Shown here piece by piece: positions 34,417-41,301 of a stretch of DNA of 41,301 bases; positions within the stretch are counted from its first letter, which is position 1, and every line of letters begins with the position of its first letter. A program made the position numbers and the translations under genes. The notes beneath the pieces were generated by a model. The model was not told the origin of the DNA. It saw only the letters and a program-made list of their open reading frames with translations, and did no database searches. The DNA comes from an uncultured Clostridia bacterium (GTDB taxonomy: Bacteria; Bacillota; Clostridia; TANB77; CAG-508): the NCBI GenBank assembly GCA_944390395.1, contig CALXPY010000011.1:1-41301 (forward strand). Reading direction: 5' to 3'.

Positions 34417-35154
34417 ATGTCTGAAATTGTAATAGAATTTAAAAATGTTACTAAAGCATACAAATTATTTAAAAATGATAAAAAAAGGTTTTTAGCATTA
34501 TTTTTTAAAAATATAAAGTATAAAGAAAAAAAGGCAGTAAATAATGTTTCGTTTAAGATTCATAGAGGAGAAACAGTAGCACTGTTTGGTAAAAATGGAG
34601 CAGGTAAATCTACTATTTTGAAATTAATAACAGGCGTATGTTTTCCAACATCAGGAGAAATAACTGTAAATGGAAGAGTAAGTGCACTATTAGAGTTAAC
34701 ATCTGGTTTTGATCCAGAGTTTACAGGAAGAGAAAATATATATTTAAAAGGTCAGCTTTTAGGATTAAAAAATTCTGAAATAGAAGAATTGGAACAAACA
34801 ATAATAGATTTTGCAGAAATAGAAGAATACATTGATCAACCAGTTAGAACCTATTCAAGTGGTATGAAGGCCAGATTAGGATTTTCAATTAATGTAAATA
34901 TAAAACCAGAAATTTTAATAGTAGATGAAGCTTTAAGTGTTGGAGATGAAGAATTTAAAAATAAGTGTATTACTAAAGTTAATGAAATTATTAATAAGGA
35001 AGATGTCACATTACTCTTTGTAACACATATAACATCTACTGCTAAAGAATTTTGCAAAAGAGGAATATTTATGAAAGATGGAAAAATTGTTTATGATGGA
35101 AATATAGAAGAGACAATAAAAAAATATGAGGGGACATTGAAAAAGAAAAAATAA
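34417..35154 (+). CDS. Polysaccharide/teichoic acid export ABC ATPase (TagH type), copy 2
   Basis: A 245-residue ATPase with Walker A GKNGAGKST, signature TYSSGMKARLGFSI, Walker B ILIVDEALSVGD and H-loop VTHI. Like copy 1 it lacks the B. subtilis TagH C-terminal extension. ATG 34417 is preceded by SD GGGGAGGA; an ATG at 34393 inside the permease gene is rejected. Gene order here is permease then ATPase, reversed from copy 1. Confidence 0.93.
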   Translation: MSEIVIEFKNVTKAYKLFKNDKKRFLALFFKNIKYKEKKAVNNVSFKIHRGETVALFGKNGAGKSTILKLITGVCFPTSGEITVNGRVSALLELTSGFDPEFTGRENIYLKGQLLGLKNSEIEELEQTIIDFAEIEEYIDQPVRTYSSGMKARLGFSINVNIKPEILIVDEALSVGDEEFKNKCITKVNEIINKEDVTLLFVTHITSTAKEFCKRGIFMKDGKIVYDGNIEETIKKYEGTLKKKK

Positions 35155-35164
35155 GAGGTGTAAT

Positions 35165-37852
35165 ATGCAAACAAAATTTACTGTACTAATGTTAATAGAA
35201 GATAATGATACTATAAATGTAACTTTAAGTAATTTCTTTAATACAAAAAAAGCTAATGAAATTGAACTTATATTATTAGATATTTCAAATAATAAGGTAG
35301 ATGAAAATTTGCTAAATCAGCTTTTAAAAAATATTAACATTAAATATATAAATTTAAATGGAAAATCAAAAAGTGAAGCTTATAACATAGGACTACAAGA
35401 AGTTACAGGCCAATATGTAAATTTCCTTGAGCAAGGTGATTTTTATAGTAAAAAAGCCTTAATTAAGATAGATAAATGCATACATAAAAATCCTGCCAAA
35501 ATTGTTTGCTTAAAATCGGTATATAAGAAAGATAATATTTGTAAAGTAAATAAAATTTGTCCAAATAGAGATTTTATAGATTTACTTTTTTATCCAACCA
35601 AAATAAATTTATCATTAAATTCTTATTTTATTAACAAATTGATAATTAATGACATTAAATTTGATGAGAGTATAGATTTTGAAGATTCAAAATTTAAATT
35701 TTTATTAGAAGTAAATATAAAGTATCCATTTTATTATTTAATAAAAGATGAAAATGTATACTATAATATCCCAGAGATTAATGATGTTGGACTAAATGAA
35801 TTACAATATAAAAAAGAATGGTACACTAAATCAATTGTTGATTTTGATATTCCTTTTCTGGAGAAAATTTATAATAAATATGATTCAGTACCGTTATTTA
35901 CACAAGAGGCTATGTTATACCATATCTTTCAAAAATATAATTGCAATTTAAATGAAAGAAATAAGTCTATATTATCTAAAGAAGAGGCAAAAGAGTTCTT
36001 TGAGAAAGTCTCTATTGCTTTAAAGTACATTGATACTAGAGTTATATTATGTAGAAACAAAGAAAATTTATTTAAAATTCCAAGATGGTTGGCCTACCAA
36101 TTTGTATTAGCTAAAGATAGGTTGAATAAAGTAGAGCCTAAAATAATATACAATGAGGGAAGTTTTGAAATATTAGAAGAAGACAAGGTATATAGTTTTT
36201 CTAAAATAAAAAATGAACATATAAATGTATACGCTATAAATTATGATAAAGATAAATTAGAAATTGATTATAGTGTAAGTGTTCAAGATTTTTTACCGCA
36301 AGAAGAAATTTTAATGAATGTTAAATGTAATAATGATATTTATAAGCCAGAAAGAATAAAAGCTTATCCACTTCAAAAATGCTTTGATCTTACAATTTCA
36401 AATAAATGTCAATTTAGGGTAACAATTCCAACTAAGGGGCTAAAAAAAGCAGAAATAACTTTTAATATGAAATGTAATGATGAAGAAGTAGCAATGGAAA
36501 TAAATTTCTCTAGAATTCAATCACATTTAACAAAGTCAAAATTTTCATATTGGAAATTTAATGATTATTATTTAGAATATAGAAATAAAAAACTACTTCT
36601 TAGTAAAAAGAATTTTATAAAGAGTGTTTTCAAAGAAATAGAATATATGTTGGCAAGACTATATGTATCTAAAAACAAGAAAAGAACAATAAAATTGACA
36701 GGCTTAAGATTATTATATTGGTTAGTTTATCCTGTTATGCATAAAAAAAGAATCTGGATTTATTATGATAAAATATATAAGGCAGGGGACAATGCAGAAT
36801 ATTTATATAAATATGCAGAAAAGCAAAATGATAATATAGAACATTATTATGTTATAAATAAAGAAAGCAATGACTATAAAAGATTAAAAAGTGAAAGAGA
36901 AAAAATACTTATATTTGGTTCTATAAAATTAAAAATCTATAGTTTATATGCAGAAGCTATTCTAGCTACACATAAGAATGTTATAAGTTTTTTAGGATTT
37001 CCTAAACAAAGCAGGAGTTATTTTAAAGATTTATTCAATCCTGAAATTATATGTATACAGCATGGATTAACAATGCAGGCTATAGCACAACATCAAAACA
37101 GATTAGAAGATAATACTAAATTGTATATGTGTGCATCAAAATATGAAATAGATAATTTAAGTAAAGATATCTATGGATACGATCCGGAAAGTTTAAAATT
37201 AGTTGGACTTGCTCGTTTTGATGGATTGATTAATAATGATAAAAGACAAATATTTATAGCGCCTACATGGAGGAAAAATGCAGCTAATACAAAAACAAGA
37301 ATGGGCAACACAAGGGAATACACGGAAGAATTTAAAAAAACAGATTATTTTAAAATATTTAATGGTATTATTAATAATAAAAAACTTATAGAATGTGCAA
37401 AAGATAATAATTATAAAATTGTCTTTTTACTTCATCCAGTTATAACAGCTCAATACGATGATTTTGATAAAAATGATTATGTGAATGTTATAACAGTTAA
37501 TAGCGGAATTAGTTATGAAACACTATTAACAGAATCTAGTCTTATGGTTACAGATTATTCAGGAATACAATATGATTTTGCATATATGAGAAAAAAATTA
37601 ATTTATTTTCACCCTGACGAATTGCCAGCACAATATGAAGATGGTGGAATTGATTACGAAACAATGGGATTTGGACCAATTTGTCATAATACAACTGAAC
37701 TTATTGATATGTTATGTGATTCTATGAAAAATGAATGTAAAATAGATGAAAAGTATGTTAAAAGGGCAGATGACTTTTTTAAATTTTCAGATCATAATAA
37801 TTGTAAAAGAATTTATGATACAGTAAAAAAATATTTAGATGAAAGGAAGTAA
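35165..37852 (+). CDS. GT2-like / CDP-glycerol glycerophosphotransferase (TagF-type) two-domain enzyme
   Basis: An 895-residue protein. Residues 1 to about 230 resemble a GT2 glycosyltransferase (FTVLMLIEDNDTINVTL, then a QGDFYSKKAL segment in place of the canonical DxD). A middle domain of unknown type spans about 230-520. The C-terminus (about 525-890) is a CDP-glycerol glycerophosphotransferase domain: IWIYYDKIYKAGDNAEYLY, CIQHGLTMQ, FIAPTWRKN, FLLHP, VTDYSGIQYDFAYM and KKLIYFHPDE. TagF-type enzymes polymerise glycerol- or ribitol-phosphate from CDP-polyols onto the lipid-linked primer. The GT2-like part may be inactive or add a sugar side group. ATG 35165, SD AGAGGTG. Confidence 0.87.
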   Translation: MQTKFTVLMLIEDNDTINVTLSNFFNTKKANEIELILLDISNNKVDENLLNQLLKNINIKYINLNGKSKSEAYNIGLQEVTGQYVNFLEQGDFYSKKALIKIDKCIHKNPAKIVCLKSVYKKDNICKVNKICPNRDFIDLLFYPTKINLSLNSYFINKLIINDIKFDESIDFEDSKFKFLLEVNIKYPFYYLIKDENVYYNIPEINDVGLNELQYKKEWYTKSIVDFDIPFLEKIYNKYDSVPLFTQEAMLYHIFQKYNCNLNERNKSILSKEEAKEFFEKVSIALKYIDTRVILCRNKENLFKIPRWLAYQFVLAKDRLNKVEPKIIYNEGSFEILEEDKVYSFSKIKNEHINVYAINYDKDKLEIDYSVSVQDFLPQEEILMNVKCNNDIYKPERIKAYPLQKCFDLTISNKCQFRVTIPTKGLKKAEITFNMKCNDEEVAMEINFSRIQSHLTKSKFSYWKFNDYYLEYRNKKLLLSKKNFIKSVFKEIEYMLARLYVSKNKKRTIKLTGLRLLYWLVYPVMHKKRIWIYYDKIYKAGDNAEYLYKYAEKQNDNIEHYYVINKESNDYKRLKSEREKILIFGSIKLKIYSLYAEAILATHKNVISFLGFPKQSRSYFKDLFNPEIICIQHGLTMQAIAQHQNRLEDNTKLYMCASKYEIDNLSKDIYGYDPESLKLVGLARFDGLINNDKRQIFIAPTWRKNAANTKTRMGNTREYTEEFKKTDYFKIFNGIINNKKLIECAKDNNYKIVFLLHPVITAQYDDFDKNDYVNVITVNSGISYETLLTESSLMVTDYSGIQYDFAYMRKKLIYFHPDELPAQYEDGGIDYETMGFGPICHNTTELIDMLCDSMKNECKIDEKYVKRADDFFKFSDHNNCKRIYDTVKKYLDERK

Positions 37853-37858
37853 AAATAT

Positions 37859-39622
37859 ATGAATATTGCAATAATATTTGCTGGTGGTAGTGGTACAAGA
37901 ATGAAAACACATGGATTACCAAAACAATTTTTAAAAGTGGAAGGAAAACCTATAATAATAAAAACATTAGAGAATTTTGAAAAAAATAGAAAAATAGATA
38001 AAATTTATATAGCTTGTAAAGAAGATTGGATAGACTATCTAAAAGAAGAAATTAATCAATATAAATTAAAGAAAATTGCTAAGATTGTACCAGGGGGAGA
38101 AACTGGACAAGATTCAATATATAATGCTTTAAAAGCTGCAAGTTTAGAAAGTCCAGAAGATTCTATAGTATTGATACATGATGGCGTAAGACCGTTTATT
38201 ACACAGGAATTGATTTCACAAAATATAGAAGATGTAAAAGAGTTTGGGTCATCTATAACATCTACACCTTGTTTTGAAACTGCTATTGTTAGTGAGGATG
38301 GAGAATCTGTTAAAGAAGTTCCAAATAGAAATATAATGTATACTGCTCAAGCACCACAATGTTTTGTGCTAAAAGATATATTAGAAATACATGAAAAAGT
38401 TAGAAAGACTAAAAGCAAATATGATGGAATTGTAGATTCATGTAATTTAATGAGGAACAACGGTTATCCAATTCATATTACAATGGGACCAAGAAACAAT
38501 ATTAAAGTAACTACTCCTACAGATTATTATTTAGCACAAGCATTATATAAGTATGAAAAAGAAGAAGAGTTAAGTGAAAAAAATCTAAGTCCAATAATTG
38601 AAGAGGATATAGAAGAGATTTTAAATAATAATATAAATTTTAAAAAGTTAGAGAATTCTACTGTATTAGTTACAGGAGCTAGTGGAATGATAGGAACATA
38701 TATATTATATACTTTAGTTGCACTAAACGATTTAAAATCATATAATATTCAGATTGTAGCCTTAATGAGAAAAAAATCTAAACTACCATTATATTTGAGA
38801 AAAAGAGATGACATAATCATTCTAGAACAAGATGTATGTGATAGAATTAATTATAATGAAAAAATAGATTATATAATACATGCTGCAAGCCCAGCAAGCC
38901 CTAAAATTATGAGAGAACAACCAGTAGATACAATTATGGCTAATACATTAGGAACATTTAATACTCTTAAACTTGCACAAAAAAATAATGTGAAAAAATA
39001 TATGTTTATATCTTCTAGAGAAGTATATGGAGAGCCTTATGAATGGCAAGAAGAGTTTAAAGAAAATGATTATGGTTTTGTAGATCCAGTACAAGTTAGA
39101 TCATGCTATCCAGAAGGAAAAAAAGCAGCAGAAACAATGTGTATTTCTTTTAAAGAACAATATGGATTAGATGTAAAAATAGTTAGACCAGCTCATACTT
39201 ATGGACCTGGAATGTCTATTGATGATGGAAGGGTACAAGCAGATTTCTTAAAGAATGTGGTTAATAAAGAAAATATTATTATGAAAAGCAAAGGTGATGC
39301 AGTAAGAACTTATACATATATAAGGGATGTTATTTCAGGAATTTTCTATGTGTTATTAAACTCTGATGATATTGTTTATAATGTAGCAGATCAAGGAGCA
39401 GAAATTACTATTAAAGGATTAGCAGAGCTAATGGTAAACTTATTTCCAGAAAGAAAACTAAAAGTAGAAATGCATATAGAAGAAGACACAAAAGGATGTG
39501 CACCATTTAAATTAGGTATAATTAATAGTGATAAATTAAGAAAATTAGGATGGAAACCTACTATTAATTTAGAAGAAGGATTTAAAAGAACGGTAGAATA
39601 TATAGAAGAGAAAATTAATTAA
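37859..39622 (+). CDS. Fusion of IspD/TarI-like cytidylyltransferase and extended SDR epimerase/dehydratase
   Basis: A 587-residue fusion. Residues 1-230 are an IspD/TarI nucleotidyltransferase (IIFAGGSGTRMKTHGLPKQFL, VPGGETGQDSIYNAL, VLIHDGVRPFI, and a Lys in IKVTTPTDYYLA). Residues about 262-585 are an extended SDR with GASGMIG dinucleotide motif (about 268-274), HAASPASPKIM, SSREVYGEP and catalytic YPEGK (about 416-420), close in style to UDP-glucuronate decarboxylases. With a TagF-like neighbour the enzyme most likely activates a polyol- or sugar-phosphate with CTP, and the SDR modifies it or a related sugar. It is not a TarI-TarJ pair of the usual kind because TarJ is a medium-chain dehydrogenase. 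MEP-pathway function is unlikely in this context. Confidence 0.85.
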   Translation: MNIAIIFAGGSGTRMKTHGLPKQFLKVEGKPIIIKTLENFEKNRKIDKIYIACKEDWIDYLKEEINQYKLKKIAKIVPGGETGQDSIYNALKAASLESPEDSIVLIHDGVRPFITQELISQNIEDVKEFGSSITSTPCFETAIVSEDGESVKEVPNRNIMYTAQAPQCFVLKDILEIHEKVRKTKSKYDGIVDSCNLMRNNGYPIHITMGPRNNIKVTTPTDYYLAQALYKYEKEEELSEKNLSPIIEEDIEEILNNNINFKKLENSTVLVTGASGMIGTYILYTLVALNDLKSYNIQIVALMRKKSKLPLYLRKRDDIIILEQDVCDRINYNEKIDYIIHAASPASPKIMREQPVDTIMANTLGTFNTLKLAQKNNVKKYMFISSREVYGEPYEWQEEFKENDYGFVDPVQVRSCYPEGKKAAETMCISFKEQYGLDVKIVRPAHTYGPGMSIDDGRVQADFLKNVVNKENIIMKSKGDAVRTYTYIRDVISGIFYVLLNSDDIVYNVADQGAEITIKGLAELMVNLFPERKLKVEMHIEEDTKGCAPFKLGIINSDKLRKLGWKPTINLEEGFKRTVEYIEEKIN

Positions 39623-39637
39623 GCAAAAGGAGAAATA

Positions 39638-41233
39638 ATGAATAACGGGATAATCATTACAGATATTTTTTGGGATAGAATATATATAAATATTATTTTT
39701 GAGGGCTATGACATAGAAAACAAAAAAATATATGTAATTAGTAAAAAGGAAAAGTATGAATTTGATTTAGAAAAAATTGATGCTAATAAATGCAAATTAG
39801 TTTTAAATATAACAAATATAAAAGATGGAAAAATGTTCTCAAATGATAATTATTCCTTTAAAGAAGAAGTTGATGGAAATCTTAAAGATATACATATAAC
39901 GGTTGATTTGGCATACAAATTAGAAGATCTGGATAGAATTTATAGATATAAAAAGGATAATTTTGCATATACAATTAATTTTGAAGTAAAATCAGTGGAA
40001 GAAGAATATTTCTCAATTAGTTTGAAGTCAAGATTTTTAAAAGAAAATGAAGAATTTAATAATTATAAGAAAAAAAAGAAATATATAAAAAAATTCTCTG
40101 TACTTGTAGCCAAAAATGTTTTAAATTGTATATATAAAGTCTTTTCCGCTATACATCCTAAAAAGGAGAAGCATATATTATTAATGTCTGAAACGCGAAG
40201 CCCAATATCTGGAAATTTAAAGGCTCTAGATGAAAGGATTAAACAAAGAAAAATTAATGAAAATTATAAAATAGAGTATTCATTTTTCAAGACATTAGAA
40301 TCTAAAAAAGCCAAAATGATATTAAATTGGATTAAACTTTTATGGAAAATATCAAAACAACAATATATTTTTTTAGATGATTACTCTCCGTTATTTAAAT
40401 TTATCAATTTGAATAAAAATACTAAATTAATACAAGTTTGGCATGCCGGAGTTGGATTTAAATCTGTTGGCTATGCAAGATTTGGATTTGGAGGACCAGA
40501 ACCATACAATAGTTGTCATAGAAAATATGATTATGCTATAGTAGGATCTGAAGCATTAATTCCAGTATATCAAGAGGTATTTGGAATTTCAGCAGATAAA
40601 ATCTTGCCTTATGGTTTACCTCGTTTGGATAATTATTTAGATAAAAATAGAATGCAAGAAATAAAAGAAAAATTATATAATACTTATTCATATTTAAAAG
40701 AAAATAAAATAATAATATTTGCTCCTACATTTAGAGGTAGAGGACAAGAAAAGGCTTATTATCCTTATGAAGTATTGGATTTAAATAAGATTTATGAATT
40801 ATGTAAAAAACAAGGTTATATCTTTATAATAAAAATGCATCCGTTTGTAAGAAAACAAATAATTATACCAGAAGAATTCCAAGATAGAATTATTGATTTT
40901 AGTGGGTATAGTGATATAAATGATTTATTATATGTTGCCGATATTTTAATAACAGACTATTCTTCAAATATATATGATTTTAGTTTATTAAAAAAACCAA
41001 TTCTCTTTTACACTTTTGATTTAGATAGGTATCAATTAATTAATAAAGTACATAGAAGTTTACGAGAATATGCACCAGGAAAAATATGTATGAATATTGA
41101 TGAGCTTATAAATGCAATTGAAAATCAAGATTTTGAAATTGAAAAGTTGGAAAAGTTTGTGCAAGAAAACTTTAATAAAACAGATAAGAAATCAACAGAT
41201 CTAATAATAGATAATATTATTCTAAAAGACTAA
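39638..41233 (+). CDS. CDP-glycerol glycerophosphotransferase family protein (TagB/TagF-like)
   Basis: A 531-residue protein. The first about 170 residues are a beta-rich domain of unknown kind. The rest (about 175-530) is the glycerophosphotransferase fold: ILLMSETRSPISGNLKAL, LIQVWHAGVGFKSVGYARFG, YGLPRLDNYLD, IFAPTFRGRG, IKMHPFVRK and ITDYSSNIYDFSLLKKP. TagB adds the first glycerol-phosphate to the ManNAc-GlcNAc primer; TagF polymerises. With two such enzymes in the cluster, this may be the primer or a second-type transferase. ATG 39638, SD AAGGAG. Last gene in the window and followed by a terminator. Confidence 0.87.
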   Translation: MNNGIIITDIFWDRIYINIIFEGYDIENKKIYVISKKEKYEFDLEKIDANKCKLVLNITNIKDGKMFSNDNYSFKEEVDGNLKDIHITVDLAYKLEDLDRIYRYKKDNFAYTINFEVKSVEEEYFSISLKSRFLKENEEFNNYKKKKKYIKKFSVLVAKNVLNCIYKVFSAIHPKKEKHILLMSETRSPISGNLKALDERIKQRKINENYKIEYSFFKTLESKKAKMILNWIKLLWKISKQQYIFLDDYSPLFKFINLNKNTKLIQVWHAGVGFKSVGYARFGFGGPEPYNSCHRKYDYAIVGSEALIPVYQEVFGISADKILPYGLPRLDNYLDKNRMQEIKEKLYNTYSYLKENKIIIFAPTFRGRGQEKAYYPYEVLDLNKIYELCKKQGYIFIIKMHPFVRKQIIIPEEFQDRIIDFSGYSDINDLLYVADILITDYSSNIYDFSLLKKPILFYTFDLDRYQLINKVHRSLREYAPGKICMNIDELINAIENQDFEIEKLEKFVQENFNKTDKKSTDLIIDNIILKD

Positions 41234-41255
41234 CTATTAATTGTCAATAGTTTTT
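41232..41255 (+). terminator. Terminator at the end of the wall polymer cluster
   Basis: AACTATT (41232-41238) pairs over 7 bp with AATAGTT (41246-41252) around a 7-nt loop, and T runs to 41255. The stem begins in the TAA stop of the preceding gene. Nothing recognisable follows to 41301. Confidence 0.65.
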
Positions 41256-41301
41256 CAAAAAAAATTAAAAATATTTTTGTTAGATAAAAAATTGCATAAC
41301 A

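Overview
The window is a very AT-rich (roughly 70 to 75 percent A+T) bacterial chromosome segment of Bacillota/Clostridia type, probably from an uncultivated gut-associated lineage. The evidence is the rimP-nusA-ylxR-ylxQ-infB-rbfA-nrnA-truB gene order, AGGAGG-type ribosome binding sites, frequent TTG starts, an RsiV-type ECF sigma module, TagGH-type exporters and CDP-glycerol-transferase-like wall polymer enzymes. TAA, TAG and TGA all act as stops (code 11). Every gene lies on the plus strand except a tRNA-Glu and one small secreted-protein gene.

Layout: (1) 1-541 holds terminators, tRNA-Glu(CTC) on the minus strand with its promoter, and a structured leader. (2) 542-2821 is a pilin-like anchored beta-helix surface protein whose reading frame is cut by a TAA 44 codons before its apparent natural end. 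(3) 2839-12097 is a translation operon (rimP, nusA, ylxR, ylxQ, infB, rbfA, nrnA, truB, aspS), followed by mnmA and a PflX-like radical SAM gene. (4) 14197-19551 holds a compositionally foreign secreted-protein gene bracketed by inverted repeats, divergent from two fused ATPase-permease ABC genes. (5) 19565-22430 holds a DUF4143 ATPase behind three 23-bp-period repeats, then thyA and folA. (6) 22515-25391 is an operon of SGNH hydrolase, DUF4358 protein, ECF sigma factor and RsiV-like anti-sigma factor. (7) 25462-41255 is a cell-wall or capsule polymer cluster: TagA, UDP-ManNAc dehydrogenase, glycosyltransferase, UDP-GlcNAc 2-epimerase, two TagGH exporters separated by a TrkA-C membrane protein, two CDP-glycerol-transferase-like enzymes and a cytidylyltransferase-SDR fusion.

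The most unusual signal is a recurrent recoding pattern. Three otherwise intact genes (rbfA, the first ABC transporter, UDP-ManNAc dehydrogenase) are each broken by one extra base. In every case the extra base is a C placed directly before a GGN codon, so the zero-frame codon at the break is CGG, preceded by a codon ending in A. Reading all the other genes by eye, I found no in-frame CGG codon anywhere else in the window, while CGT and CGA together occur about two dozen times. This fits an organism in which CGG is an unassigned or starved codon that is passed by a +1 shift (or a four-base CGGN read), probably inserting the expected glycine. A systematic assembly error is the main alternative.

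Genes with a shared job: WecB and WecC homologues could make UDP-ManNAc and UDP-ManNAcA. TagA would add ManNAc to the lipid carrier, the glycosyltransferase and TagF/TagB-like proteins would extend the chain, the cytidylyltransferase fusion would supply a CDP-linked precursor, and the two TagGH pairs would export product. The RsiV-sigma operon next door probably responds to wall attack.
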